A DNA stretch of 64,000 nt from Cephalopachus bancanus (GCA_027257055.1 JAPVLO010000059.1:124001-188000), one strand, 5' to 3'; shown: positions 35,660 through 47,655, counted from the first letter of the stretch. The notes: generated from the letters alone by a model not told the origin. Translations and numbers: made by a program.

Positions 35660-35952
35660 CTTATTTAATGAGTCAGGGTCTTACTCTGTTGCCCAGACTA
35701 GAGTGCAGTGGTATGATTATAACTCACTGCAGCCGTGACTTACTGGACTCAGGTGATCCTTCTGCCTCGGTCTTCTGAGTAGCTGGGAATACAGGTGCAT
35801 GCGACCACATCTAGCTAATTTTTAAATTTTTTTGTAGAGATGAGGTCTCACTATGTTGCTCAGGCTGGCTTGGAACTCTTGGGTTCAAGCAATTCTTCCA
35901 CCTTGGCCTCCCAAAATGCGGAATTTATAGACATGAGCCACCATACCTAGCC
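35660..35952 (-). repeat. Alu, old
   Basis: Inverted dimer with many differences, ending ccaccatacctagcc. Confidence 0.88.
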
Positions 35953-35970
35953 AATTCCATTTTTAAAATA

Positions 35971-36262
35971 GCATTTTTTTTTTTGAGTTGGAGTCTCACT
36001 CTGTTGTCCAGACTGGAGTGCAGTGGCCGCTCCCGGCCACCGCAGCCTCGACCTGCTGGGCTCCGGCGATCCTTCCGCCTCAGCCTTCCAAGTAGCTGGA
36101 ACTACAGGCATGCATTACCACGCCTGGCTGATTTTTTGATTTATTCTAGAGATGAGGTCTCGCCAAGCTGCCCAGGTGGGTCTCGAACCCTCAGGCTCAG
36201 GCAATCTACTCACCTCAGTCTCCCAAAGGCGCGGGATTACAGGCTGAGCCATCGAGCCCGGC
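35971..36262 (-). repeat. Alu, young lineage
   Basis: Inverted dimer, gccatcgagcccggct at its 5' end. Right-arm hairpin perfect at 36023-36040. Confidence 0.95.
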
Positions 36263-36955
36263 TGAAATTAATTTTTTTTAAGTACGTGTAATCCCGCCAT
36301 CCTTTGGTATATGTGTATATAAAATAAGAGTTCTTTTAGAAAACCATCTTTTTTTTTAACTTATTCTACCACCCTAGTTCATTTATTGTGGATATCTTTC
36401 CTTATGGTGGACTGTTTTACTACAACGTTATTTTCAAATATGCCCGTCTCATTTGCCAAGGAAGAAGGAGGAGGCAGGAGAAGAGACTTGACCTGCCCAA
36501 GAGGACACACCTGGCATGTGTGAGTGAGTGGGGCCCTCTCCCCAGCTTTTCTGGAAGCCCTCCAGCTTGGTTGGAGCAGTCTGGGCGCTCAGGCTCCTGT
36601 TACTTCCTACCTTGAGTTTCCACTTTGCAGATTGATGACTTCTGCAAAGGAAACAGCAGCCCCAAAAACTTCAAGAGGAACAAAGGAGGTCATGGGATGG
36701 AAATGAAAGCCAGACCTCAAAATCAGAGAAGTGAGAACAACTGGCTGCTCTCTTGCAGATGGTCATCTCATACTTTCTCAGAGGCAGGCTGAGCTCTGGG
36801 AACTGCGGCCACCGCCATGTTGGGACCAGGTTCCTGGGGTTCCCTGACTGCAGTTTTGCTGCTGAAGATCACTAATGTTCACTTGTGTCAGGCACTCCCT
36901 CCTCCCTCCTGACCAAAGCGGCCAAAATGAAAGCTGCTTGAAAATCCCCAAAGAA
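36263..36955. other. DNASE1L3 intron, nothing recognised
   Basis: No exon or repeat that I can name. Confidence 0.45.
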
Positions 36956-37290
36956 GGCTGGGTGCTGTGGCTCACACCTGCAATCCCAACACTTTGGGAG
37001 ACCGAGGTGGGCGGATTACTTGAACCCAGTTCAAGACCAGCCTGGGCAACATAGGGAGACTTTATCTCTACCAAAAAAAAAAATTAGCTGCATATGGTAG
37101 TGCATGCCTGTAGTCCCAGCTGCTTGGGAGGCTGAAGCAGAAGGATTGCTTGAGCCCAGGAGGTTGAGGCTGCGGTAGCTGTGATTGTGATTACACACTG
37201 CACTCCAGTCAGTGCGACAGACTGAGACTCCAACAAAAAGAAAGAAAGAAAGAAAAAGAGAGAGGGAGGGAGGGAGGAAAAGAAAAATTC
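36956..37290 (+). repeat. Alu with A/G tail
   Basis: Sense dimer; its tail has grown into an aaag/gagg purine repeat. Confidence 0.9.
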
Positions 37291-37559
37291 CCAAAGAGAC
37301 TTTAAAAGACCAAGGGAATGCTGCAATTTAAATGCATGCATTTGCATTTAGGAATGTGTAATAAAATTTAAAAGCATAAATACCCTAACTAACTGGTCCC
37401 ATTTTTAGAGTTTTGCCTTGAGGAAACCATGCCCATTTCAGCTGTATTTATAACTGCAAACCCTTGGTAATAACCTAGTGCTCTATTGTGGGACTTCTCT
37501 GAATAAATTGTGGTCAATCTTTGTGATGGAAAAATGAGCAGCCAATGAATGTACTGAGC

Positions 37560-37790
37560 ACTTGCCATGGGCAGGCCTAGCAACCTTACATATGTGACTT
37601 CATTCACTCCTCATCATATCCCCATGGGGGAGGCACTACTACAGTCTCCATTTTACAGGTGAGGAGATGATGGCATTGGAAGCTTAAGAGTCTTGGTCAC
37701 AGACACGTTAAGTGGTCGAGTTGGGATGTGAATCCAGGCCTGTCTGACACCAAAGCCAGTGTTTACCTCTACTAAGCTGCAGTGCCCAGG
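37560..37790 (-). repeat. MIR, near full length
   Basis: Inverted MIR: tctccattttacaggtgagg, gttgggatgtgaatccaggc. Confidence 0.85.
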
Positions 37791-37934
37791 GCCACCACGT
37801 AGGGTCATGCAGTTTGTACACTGGTACCCAGTGGAGGGGCCTGAAATGTAACTGACTTGGTTCCCCAAGCCTGTGCCTTTCTAGTGCATACTTAGTACCG
37901 TGTGGGCCAGCTACAAGCTGCAGAGGCCTCCTAC

Positions 37935-38092
37935 CTGTCATATGCACAGCTGGTGCTGCTCTTGACGGTGGTGTCCTCCCGATCTCCAATCAACCAAACG
38001 AATCTGGGGTCAGTCCTTAAGCGGATGCTCTTCCAGGCCTTCTTGGGGACGTAGCTGCAGCCGGCATTGAAGTCACCCATGAAAATGTAATT
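37935..38092 (-). CDS. DNASE1L3: DNASE1L3 coding exon 6 (GDFNAGC)
   Basis: Reads [40 protein letters not shown], then [12 protein letters not shown]. Holds the metal and phosphate-binding Asp/Asn motif (residues 187-193) and the disulfide-forming cysteines. Donor gtagga splits the next Arg codon. Confidence 0.97.
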
Positions 38093-38200
38093 CTAAAAGA
38101 CAAGACCCGGGTCTGTCACCAGGCAGTGCTGGCGCAGAATGCTTTCACTCGGGACTGCTAGCAATGACTCTACCTCTTGTGCCCAGTAAATAATGGGATC

Positions 38201-38590
38201 TGTTACAGGCTGAATTGTACCCCCCTCATTCATATGTTAAGGTCCTAACCCCCATATCTTAGAATCTGACTGTATTTGGACATAGGGTCTTTAAAGAGCT
38301 ACTTAAAGTAAAACGAGATCATATGGGTGGGCCCTAATCTAATATAACTGGTGTTTTATAAAAGGGGGATTAGGATACAGACAGATATAGAGGGAAGACC
38401 ACAGAAAGACACTGGAAGAAGATGGCCATCTACAAGCCAAGGGGAGAGACCCGCAAAAGAAAACAGCCTGCTGACACACCTTGATCTGGAACTTCCAGCC
38501 TCCAAGACTGTGAGGAAATAACTTCCTACCATTTAAGCCACTCAATCTTTGGTACAGTACTTTGTTATGGTAGCCCTAGCAAACTAACAA
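38201..38590 (+). repeat. MaLR LTR, MLT1-like
   Basis: Solo LTR starting tgttacaggctgaattgtac and ending ggtagccctagcaaactaac. Interior phrases (gactgtatttggacataggg, ccttgatctggaacttccag) are diagnostic of MLT1. Confidence 0.85.
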
Positions 38591-38599
38591 GGGTCTTTC

Positions 38600-39289
38600 T
38601 TAATTTCTTTTTGCTTTTTATGAGATGAGGCCACAATTTAAAATTGAGTCACAGTTTTGATGACAGGTGAGTGTGTAGCAGGGAGGGTGTTCCTAATGGA
38701 AAGGTGGGATGTTTGCTGTTCTTTGTCACCGCGTTTCTATAATCCAGCATGCAGAATTAGGTGGGAATAAAAGCACCCAACTAATATAGTCCCTCACATA
38801 TTTTGTCTCTGTCTTAAACTGCTGCAGGGTATTAACATATGAATGAATGAATCAACACTTTTCGTTTCCAAGCAGGAAAAATGGGTTGGGTGGTATACTG
38901 ACAGCCTTGGCATAACTCTTTTTCTCCTATTGTTTTGAAGTTGGAAACTTATTCCTGAGGAAATTCAGTCTGTTGAGGAACTGGAAGGAATTTTAAGGAA
39001 AGGGGACCATCGGGTGAGCTGTCCATTCCCACCCAAGGCCACCATCAACAACTTGAAAGTATTTTTCTCTGCAGGGCTCTTGGAACAAAATTGTAACCTT
39101 CCACAATACAGAGGAAGTGTCAGATTTCCTTGTTTGTGCTGTTGTTGGGGCGAGGCAAATTGCTGACTTTAGAGTTCTCTTCAAGAACATTTTATTTTGA
39201 CCTCAGTGATCATAATTTCCCTTGAGATTAATGGGCGCAGTGGAGGACAGAATGTCATCTTTACCCTGAGTGTCACCAGCTTCTACTAA
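38600..39289. other. DNASE1L3 intron, nothing recognised
   Basis: AT-rich, no assignable feature. Confidence 0.45.
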
Positions 39290-39500
39290 TGCAGGCATGA
39301 TTTGCTTGGCATTCCCCATGTGCCAGGCCTAGTGTCAAGTGTTTTTTAAAGTTTGATTTGTACCTTGCAACAATAAATACTAGAAGGTAGAAAGGCCTAC
39401 TAGCCTCCGTAGAAACAAGATGGAGGGATTAAGTGCCTGCTCTAGGCCGCACAACTGAGAGGTTCAAGTGGTGAAGTCAAGAATCAGACCAGGATCTGCC
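39290..39500 (-). repeat. MIR
   Basis: Inverted MIR: ccccatgtgccaggcctagt, gcacaactgagaggttcaag. Confidence 0.65.
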
Positions 39501-39509
39501 TCACTGAAG

Positions 39510-39640
39510 GTCCCTCATCACAAGAGTTTCCCCTCTTGTTCATTTTTGAGGCACTGCTGCCTCCCCACAGCCTGACACTCAATAGATGCTCAATACATTC
39601 TTGTCGAATGAGTGATTTTCATGATGTTTGGAATGAATGA
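39510..39640 (+). repeat. L2 3' end
   Basis: caatagatgctcaatacatt, then cttgtcgaatgagtg, the usual L2 tail. Confidence 0.6.
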
Positions 39641-40019
39641 ATGGGTCTTTCCTTTGCCCTGTTATTTACTAATAAGCAACTAAATCCACTCCTTGTCTTC
39701 TCTACGCCTCAGCTCTGATCAACTATGTTCACCCTTGACTCATTTTGCACTTTGAGCAGCGGAACTAGGGAGGAGGAAGGGGGATCACAGGAGCCACAAT
39801 CCGGAAGGAGAAAAGAGGAATACGGAAGAAGAACCCTAGAGTACTTCCATATTTGCCAAGGGCTTTCACAGACTATCACAGTCACAGGTGGTAGCATCCC
39901 TGCCTTCCAAAAGTAGAAATAATTGAGGCCTATCGATGGCAGATGTATGCCCTCTCCTGTGAGAAAAGTACCCTAAGATTCTCTGGGAAACCATCCCTCC
40001 CTCCCTCCTCCACATCAGT

Positions 40020-40425
40020 CCATGAGATTGGGGAAGGAGCTGACACAGATTTAGCCAGAGTATCTCAATCCTTCCATCACAGTGATTGGTTCAGGGATGA
40101 ACCTATGACCCAATCGGAGCCAATGAGACTCAATCAAAGGGTATTGTGTTGTGGGAAAGAAAAATTGTCAGTTGGCCTGGAGGCTGAAGGTGGCCATTTT
40201 GCCATCCCTAGGTCAGACCGGCCCATGCAGAGGAAAGGAGGCCAAGAGATGGAAAGGAAGAGACAGATCAAGCCCTGGTGACTTTGTCTAAGCCCTGGTT
40301 ACAGCCATGCCTGAACTATCCCTGGACATTCTAGTTGCACAAACCAATAAATTGTTTCTCCTTTTCATGAGCCAAGCAAAGATTCTGTTGCTTGCAGCCA
40401 AAACACTCCTTATCTCTTTATGTTT
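40020..40425 (+). repeat. Old LTR-like repeat, name uncertain
   Basis: cagtgattggttcagggatg, ggccattttgccatccctag and caaaccaataaattgtttct follow a common mammalian repeat with an internal AATAAA. It is LTR-like; I cannot assign a family. Confidence 0.45.
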
Positions 40426-40790
40426 CACCCTTCTCAACTGCAAAGTGGGAATGATTAAAAGTACTGTAGTGACCTCATGGAATTACTGGTAAGATTAAAT
40501 AAACGTGTCCATGTCAAACCTCAGCACAGAGCCTGGTACCAACCATTCAGAACATGCTGGTATCCATTATAAATGGGACAGTATATGGATACCCAAGGCC
40601 CATATGGATGGTACCCAGGCAGAGTTAGCAAGAAAAATACTTAGGGCTAAGGACAAGGCCTAAAACGAGGCTGCAGAGGGGTGGTGGCCTGCATGTGCCC
40701 TGCCTCCTCGTCCCCACTGGAGAGGTACTCATCCCACTCAAGGACCAGAGCCTGCCCTTGCTACGTGGAATCTGACAGAGAGGTCGTCAC

Positions 40791-40903
40791 CTCTGCCTTC
40801 CAGCGGCGTTTCACATCCATGTAGACATCAGCCAGCTCGTCAATCTCTTTGATGGATGTCTCGGGGGTGGTGTGCAGGGGGACAATCACGAAGTCCTTGA
40901 CAG
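40791..40903 (-). CDS. DNASE1L3: DNASE1L3 coding exon 5 (catalytic His154)
   Basis: Reads VKDFVIVPLHTTPETSIKEI, then DELADVYMDVKRRWKAE. PLHTTPE is the DNase I signature with the catalytic His. Acceptor tgtccctcag, donor gtgacg. Confidence 0.97.
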
Positions 40904-41099
40904 CTGAGGGACAGGAAAAAGGCGGAGGTCACACACTTCCCCTGTCAAGATCCCACGAACACTGCTTGAAGGTAACAGGCTCTCCCCTCCAGAAGGCACA
41001 GGCTGCATCTCTGCATCCCCGGTTTCCAGAGGGTCCAGCCAGTGGCTGAATTTCAATGATATTAGGGTCATTAGGCTGCTTATTTTTAGTACACAAAAG

Positions 41100-41310
41100 A
41101 CTCTTCTCCCACTTGCCCTTTACAGCTAAGAGAAAGCTGGTAGACCATGTTCCTTGCTGGTATAGTGGGTGCTTTTATTTTCTCATTTTTTGACAAATGT
41201 TTTTCTTTCTTTTCTCTGAGACATTTTTTTTCCTTCCTCTTTTTTAATTGACAAATAAAAATTGTATATATTTATGGTTTTATTTTCTATTTTTAAATAA
41301 GAAGCCTGTA
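41100..41310. other. AT-rich intron DNA before the trimeric Alu
   Basis: Nothing recognised apart from the left copy of the Alu target duplication at 41295-41309. Confidence 0.5.
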
Positions 41311-41775
41311 AGCCGGGCTCGATGGCTCAGCCTGCAATCCCGCGCCTTTGGGAGGCTGAGGTGAGTGGATTGCCTGAGCCCGCAGGTTCGAGACCTGCCT
41401 GGGCAGCGAGACCTCATCTCTACAATAAATAAAAAAATCAGCCGGGCGTGGTGGCGCATGCCTGTAATTCCGGCTACTTGGAAGGCTGAGGCGGAAGGAT
41501 CGCCAGAGCCCAGCAGGTCGAGGTTGCGGTGGCCGGGAGCGGCCACTGCACTCCAGTCTGGGCGACCGAGTAAGACTCCAAATTAAAAAATAAAAATAAA
41601 AAAATCACCCGGGCGTGGTAGCACACCCCTGTAATTCCGGCTACTCAGAAGGCTGAGGCAGAAGGATCGTCGGAGCCCAGCAGGTTGAGGCTGCGGTGGC
41701 CGGGAGTGGCCACTGCACTCCAGTCTGGGCGACAGAGTGAGACTCCAACTCAAAATAAATAAATAAATAAATAAA
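41311..41775 (+). repeat. Trimeric Alu, young lineage
   Basis: A full dimer (41311-41590) is followed directly by a second right arm (41598-41765). aaataagaagcctgt (41295-41309) and aaataagaaggctgt (41773-41787) flank all three arms. The B box hairpin is GCAGGTTCGAGACCTGC at 41382-41398. Confidence 0.95.
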
Positions 41776-41835
41776 TAAGAAGGCTGTTTGACTTTTGTAC
41801 TAAGGAAAAAAATTTTTTCCGTTAAAAAAAATTAA

Positions 41836-42133
41836 GCTCGGGCACGGTGACTCATGCCTATAATCCCAGCAATTTGGGAGGCCAAGGTGAGAGGGTTGCC
41901 TGAGACCATGGGTTCAAGACCAGCCTGGGAAACTTGGCAAGACCTCATCGCTACAGTAAATGAAAAAAATTAGCTGGGCGTGGTGGCATGCACCTGTAGT
42001 TCCAGCGACTTTGAAGGCTGAGGTGGAAGGGTCATCTGAGCCCAGCAGGTCGAGGCTGCAGTGGCTGTGAGCATGCCACTGCACTCCAGCCTGGGCAACA
42101 GAGTGAGACTCCAACACACACACACACAAAATT
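41836..42133 (+). repeat. Alu
   Basis: Sense dimer ctcgggcacggtgactcatg, tail acacacacacaca. Confidence 0.92.
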
Positions 42134-42509
42134 AGGCTTGTCAGTTTGTACTCCTTTTGCAATCAGAAATTAAAACAAAAAGCTATTTAAAATTAACATG
42201 GCACATTGTGAAGTGTCTAAGTCCTCCCCCGCTGTCAGGGAACTGAGAGAGGCTGAGTGTGACGTGGTGGGTGCGCTTTGTCCAGCCTTGCCTGCCTGCT
42301 AATAGCGGTTTTTCTGAGCTCCTCCTAGGACATTTCCTTCCCTCCTGGCTTGGAAATTTCTACCTCATGAGGCAGAGGCTGGGGGTGGGGGGTGGAGAGT
42401 GGTCATCACTGTTCAAGTCACATAGCCCAGCAGCCTGAACCCAGTGCTCCATGCTCCCCACCAGCCTCATCACCAGCTCTCCTCCTCAGGCCTCTACTTC
42501 ATCTCCCCC

Positions 42510-42880
42510 ACCCTAATTTTGGGCCCCCTAAACATGCCAAACTCTTTCCCACTTCTAAGCTTTTGTGCTCACTGTGCCCTCTACCTGGAATGCCCTCTCT
42601 TCTGTTCTCTGCAAGGCTGGCTTCTTTAGGTCACAGCTCAATGTCCCCTCCAAGGACACCTAAGGTGGGCTCCCTGCCCTGCTATTCAATGCCCTCTGCT
42701 TATTACTTCCTTCTTGCTCTGAAATTACTCTCTTTGCTTCTTTGGCCCACTAGAACCTAAGTTCCATGTGGGCAGGCTCTCTTGCCTCCAGAACCTGGCA
42801 CGGTGCCTGGCACATGGGAGGTACTCAGAAATATTTGTTGACTAAATACATGAATGAATGAATGATTGGATAAATACATA
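42510..42880 (+). repeat. L2, well preserved
   Basis: ctacctggaatgccctctct, ggtcacagctcaatgtcccc and gaatgaatgaatgattgg: a long L2 3' segment. Confidence 0.88.
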
Positions 42881-43319
42881 ACAAAGGAAAAGATAGATGA
42901 ATAGCTAACTCTTTTGCCTTTAATCCCAGATCCAGGGGACATAGGTTTCCTTGTACAAGAAAGAAAACTCCAAACAGGTGGTGCTATCCCAGGAGAAAGA
43001 AGAAGGGTAGGGAAGGGTGGAAGGGTGGAGGCTCGGGATAAACAGGTTTGTTAAGCAATTCACAAAGACTCAGGACTCTCTTCGAGAAGAAATAACTCTT
43101 GGGGGTTGGGGTGGGGAACTCGCCAAACACTGCCCTGGTCAGCCAAATGGAATTGTGTACATGACGAAAACATTATTATGTTCTCTGAAGGGTACATGCT
43201 CTCTGAAGCGCTTTTCTTGCCCTCAATAATCCCCTCCTCCTTCTCTATTTCTACTGGGAATTTCCCCAGGGCACTCCCATGCATGTCTTCCTACAGTACT
43301 CTGTGAGCTAATGAACCCT

Positions 43320-43525
43320 GGGCAGAAATAGTTAACTTCATAGTTCAAGATGTTTCTATTGGTGTAGTATGCACTGTGCATCTATTTATTTGGTAATTAT
43401 CTGTCTCCCCTACTGCAAAATAACTTTATGAGGACATGAACTTTGTCTGTCTTGTCCAGTGCTCTCAACAGAGCCTGGCACATAGCAGGTACTAAAAAAA
43501 AATACTTGAATCTAAGTAGCTGCAA
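43320..43525 (+). repeat. L2 3' end
   Basis: cagagcctggcacatagcag, gtactaaaaaaaaatacttg. Confidence 0.65.
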
Positions 43526-43554
43526 TTCACAAACCAAATTCTTGACTCCATTGA

Positions 43555-43770
43555 ATGTCACATAGTGGTTAGGAGCATGGGCTCCTGAGGTAGTGGCATA
43601 AGTTCCAATCCGGGCTTGTCCACTTCTATGGCTGGGTGACTTGGATATGTGACTCTACCTTCTTGAACTTCAGTTTCCTCAAATGTAAAGTGGAAATAAT
43701 CCTAGGCCCCACCTTGTAGAGTCATTGCAGGGATTACAGGAGGCTGGCCCTTAATCAGGGACCAATACAA
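43555..43770 (+). repeat. MIR, near full length
   Basis: catagtggttaggagcatgg, ctgggtgacttggatatgtg and cttcagtttcctcaaatgta. Confidence 0.88.
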
Positions 43771-43774
43771 GTCC

Positions 43775-44085
43775 TATTTTATTTTATTTATTTATTTTTT
43801 AAATTCAGAGTCTCACTCTGACGCCCAGGTTGGAGCACAGTAGCATGCTCACAGCTACCACAGCCTCAACCTGCTGGGCTCAGATGATCCTTCCGCCTCA
43901 GCCTTCCAAGTAGCTGGAACTACAGGTGTGTGCCACCATGCCTGGCTAATTTTTTTATTTATTATAATGATGAGGTCTCACCAAGTTGCCCAGGCTGGTC
44001 TTGAACCCCTAAGCTCAAGCAATCATCTTGCTTCCACCTCCCAAAGTGCTAGGATTACAGGCATGAACCACCGCACCAAGTATTA
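43775..44085 (-). repeat. Alu
   Basis: Inverted dimer with a tttatttattt-type tail, ending accaccgcaccaag. Confidence 0.92.
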
Positions 44086-44572
44086 CTGTTAGAGTTCAGG
44101 AAGGAATCCATTTGGATTTCCTCTCTCCCTGCAGTCTGTGGAAGAGAACGCCATGTAGTGACTGGAGGGAGGGTGAATCTCTAAGCTGGGGGTTCACCAT
44201 TGGTGGCTTTCACATAGGATTTTTAAAAAGGAAGAAATAGTTGTGCTTGACAGAGACCAGGGAATTGTGGTAAATAACTTCTATGAGTTTAAATGCTCCA
44301 AAGAGAGTGGAGTTTCTATTGATTCCGGAAGGTGGGTTCCAGGCTGGGAAGGCCATGAGTCATGGCATTCTGAGAAGCAAGCCTGGTGCCACCAAACTAA
44401 ACTGCATCCTCTACAATCAGTTATTAGGAGAAGCAGTGCACTGTCATCTCCAGCCTAGTGCCTCCCTGAAGATGCTGCATAAACCCGAGCTCAACTCAGG
44501 GCTGCTGCCCATTCATGGACCGCTGGATGAGGGAGGGGAGGGTCACGGACAAGAGGGACCTGTGAGTCTCAC

Positions 44573-44685
44573 CGGTGTGGGGCGACTGGAACCAGACCAC
44601 AAAAGGTTCCCTGGAAAACACATCCACGTCTCCATTCTGATAGTCATGATAGAGGTAGCTTTTTTTCACAGACACCATCTTTTCC
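44573..44685 (-). CDS. DNASE1L3: DNASE1L3 coding exon 4
   Basis: Reads EKMVSVKKSYLYHDYQNGDV, then DVFSREPFVVWFQSPHT. Acceptor ctcttctag, donor gtgaga. Confidence 0.96.
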
Positions 44686-44689
44686 CTAG

Positions 44690-45259
44690 AAGAGAGAAAA
44701 GCAAGTCTTCCTTGCTGAGTCAGCCGTTCTCTTCCTTCTTTCAAGAAGCAGATATGTAGGTTCCCAGGAATTTGTTAGGCTCCAGAGCAGGCTTGAGCAC
44801 AGAAAGGGAATCTTTATACCTGAGAACAAGGCTGAATCAATGCTTCTCAAAGCCAGGACCCTTGGGAACCGAGGATCTGAACTATACTACTTATGTGTTG
44901 CACCCACATGTTAATGTTCAGACTTAAATTGCTAGTAGGAAGAAGACAAGAATATGAAGTTCAGGAGTCAGAAGTGTGAGTGCCTTAGGTTTCCAGCCCT
45001 GGGTTAGGACTTGACTGTGAGGAAGAAAGAACTCCTGACCCAGGTGACCACTAGGCCACCCAACAAATTAGCAGTCAGGAGGCTGCTTGTGTTTTTAGCT
45101 TGAAGGGTTAATACTTTGCGTCAGCCCCAGTTTTGACAGTAATTATTTTGACATCAACATCAACAACTGGTTAGAGATCAGAACGTGGCTTTGAAGAAAA
45201 TAGTCATTTTAAATTCAGTTTATTAATGGGCATGTTCGCAGGGCATAGATTATACTCAC
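44690..45259. other. DNASE1L3 intron, nothing recognised
   Basis: No repeat named. Confidence 0.45.
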
Positions 45260-45346
45260 TTGTAGACAAAGGCATACTGTTCTTTATATGTGTTTCTTCC
45301 AAGCCGAGAGCTAATCACATAGCTGTATGTTATGGCTCTTGAGTTT
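45260..45346 (-). CDS. DNASE1L3: DNASE1L3 coding exon 3
   Basis: Reads NSRAITYSYVISSRLGRNTY, then KEQYAFVY. One residue shorter than the human exon as I remember it (RA for RRG near the start). Donor gtgagt. Confidence 0.96.
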
Positions 45347-45544
45347 CTAGAAAACATAAAGTTCTCATATTGTATCTGAAAGAATAAAAATTCCCCAATT
45401 GTATACATCCCCCTCTGTCCAGTATATCTCCACATACTCAATGGCTTCATGTGGAAGAGTGAGCGTTCGTCATTATCTTTGTTTGAGTCCAATAAGAAGG
45501 GCCACCATTGGCTGGAATCTGGCATCTGCCAGGATGTTTATAGT

Positions 45545-45665
45545 CATTATTTCTCTCCTTATGAGGCAAGTACTACAGTTATCTCCTTTTTGTAGTTTGC
45601 AAGCGCTAAGCTGTGATTTGAACCCAGATCCAACTCACCCCTAAACCTACGTGCCTTGGCCTGCA
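45545..45665 (-). repeat. MIR fragment
   Basis: gctgtgatttgaacccagat on the inverted strand of a MIR. Confidence 0.6.
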
Positions 45666-45669
45666 CCTG

Positions 45670-46535
45670 CGGGAGACCACTGAGACCCTAGAAGACCAAA
45701 TCAGCCCTAGACCCCAATCTGGCCTATGGCAGGGGATGCAGATGATATTTTCTCAGGTCACCCATCATGTCCACGCACCACTCCTGAGCATTTATCATGT
45801 GCAGGAATATTCTCTCTTCTGGAAACCCCCAGACATTTTCTCACAAGTCCTGGGGCTATGATTTCACATCACATCTGTTTATGTCCTGGGAGCTGAGGAT
45901 ACAGCCATGAAGTCCCACTGACCCCACCCTTCACCTGTACCAGGGAAACTGGACTCCATATGCATGTTTGCCAATAACTCTACTCTGGGCAGAGCCTGAC
46001 ACAGTTTCACTCTATCTGCCCACAAAAAGATCTAGGGTAGGTCTAGAGCTGCAGTGTAGTCTCAGGTTCAGTTGGAAGAAACCAGAAGGGGTATTTAGGG
46101 CCAACTTACCTTTCAGAAATTCCCAGAACTTGAGATACATTATTCTAAGACAGACCCAGCCACTGGGGCCCCAGGAGTATGGACATTAGATTCTACGGGG
46201 AAGAATAGAATCTTCTACTTTGGGGAGACTGGCCCCTTCTGAATCTAGCCTGTCGAGTTCTGGGTTGGCAAACTGCTTGCGGTGACCCAGCTGCAAAGTG
46301 ACTAAGGCCCATCCTGGTTTATGAAGGGATAAAGGGACGAACATGCGTGGCTTTGCCTGGAGTCTACAGCACAGTCTAGACAGGGTGAGGAACACCAAGA
46401 CCTCTCGGGGTGAAAAGATTTGCCATGGACTGACTTTGGGGAAGATGCCTGGAGCCCACATCTCCCCTCAGTCCTCCACACTCCTGAAAACTGACTGAAG
46501 GATTGCCACTCCAAGGAAGGCAGAAGGGACTCAGA
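45670..46535. other. DNASE1L3 intron, nothing recognised
   Basis: GC-moderate, open frames without family likeness. Confidence 0.45.
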
Positions 46536-46539
46536 ATAC

Positions 46540-46760
46540 AGAACTGGCTTTGGAGTCAGACATGACCCAAGTTCCAAGGTAGGCTTGCTGGTTTGCTGGC
46601 TGGGTGACCCTAGGCAGGTGCTTCCTCTCTGTGCAATGAGGGAAGCTTGAATAGTACCTGCCTCCAGGGCTAATGTGGGGAATAAATGAAATAGCACATG
46701 GGAACTGATAAACAGGATGCCTGGTCTGTAGCTACGGTAAAAATGGCAGCTGGTACGTGA
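46540..46760 (+). repeat. MIR, near full length
   Basis: gctttggagtcagacatgac, gctgggtgaccctaggcagg and ggggaataaatgaaatagca. Confidence 0.85.
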
Positions 46761-46795
46761 CCCCTGGACTATCACCTGCCATTATAATTCCCTTC

Positions 46796-47255
46796 TGTGG
46801 AGGCTAAAGCGACTCTGTCTTGAAGGTCAATCAGCCATGTTGACTTCTGATTAACCCCAGCTCCAGGAATGCCTCTAAGATTTCTATTTTATCTGCTGCT
46901 CCTTGTATAAGAGTGTGTACTTACATGCCCTTAGGTCAAAACAACTTTGACCAGGCCAAAGCAATCTTGACCATGAATCCTGCCCTTGGGCATATTCATA
47001 CTGCATTCTTGCCTTTCTCTGCAGTTGTCCTACACCCTCTTTCCCTTTGGTAGATAAGCCCCAGCTCTGGGGGTTAATGGTGTGGGCAGCCACCATCTTG
47101 TCTCGCTGCTGCAGGAGACACAGACATGGCTTCTGTTCTTAAGCCCCTATTAAGCAATTCTTTCTGAGAAACTGGATATGTCAGCCTCTTTCTTCAGTTT
47201 CTCTGCTTCCTCAGACTTTGGTGGTAGGTTGCATAGGCCTGCCCACCGCAGAACA
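46796..47255. mobile_element. Solo LTR of an endogenous retrovirus
   Basis: Starts TG (tgtggaggctaaagcg), ends CA (cgcagaaca), 460 bp, with identical 5 bp ccttc on each side (46791-46795 and 47256-47260), the target duplication expected of retroviral integration. No internal viral genes remain, only the LTR. Family not assigned with certainty. Confidence 0.85.
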
Positions 47256-47289
47256 CCTTCCTTTTACTGGTATTAGATGTCACTGGCAC

Positions 47290-47410
47290 GTATTGACAAC
47301 AGCTACATGCCAGCCACTACTCAGCCACTTACAGGCATGATTAAGTTTAAGTATCATGACATCCCAGGAAGACAAGTTCTATAATCTACCTCATTTTACT
47401 AATGAGGAAA
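47290..47410 (-). repeat. MIR fragment
   Basis: ctcattttactaatgaggaa preceded by tgccagccactactcagcca. Confidence 0.6.
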
Positions 47411-47414
47411 GCGA

Positions 47415-47655
47415 GGGCCGGGCATGATGGTTCATACCTGTAATCCCAGCAATTTGGGACGCTGAGGCAGGAGAATTGCTTGAGCCCAGGCAGACCAGCC
47501 TGGGCATCATAGTGAAACCTTGTCTCTACAAAATATCAAAGATTTAGGCCAGGTGTGGTGACTCATGCCTATAATCTCAGCACTTTGGGAGACTGAGGCA
47601 AGAGGATTGCTGGAGCCCACGAAGTCAAGGCTGCAGTGAGTCATGATGGTACCGC
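47415..47655 (+). repeat. Two Alu left-arm pieces in tandem
   Basis: 47415-47540 (ggccgggcatgatggttcat) and 47548-47655 (ggccaggtgtggtgactcat) are both left-arm-like; neither carries the right arm. Confidence 0.75.
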
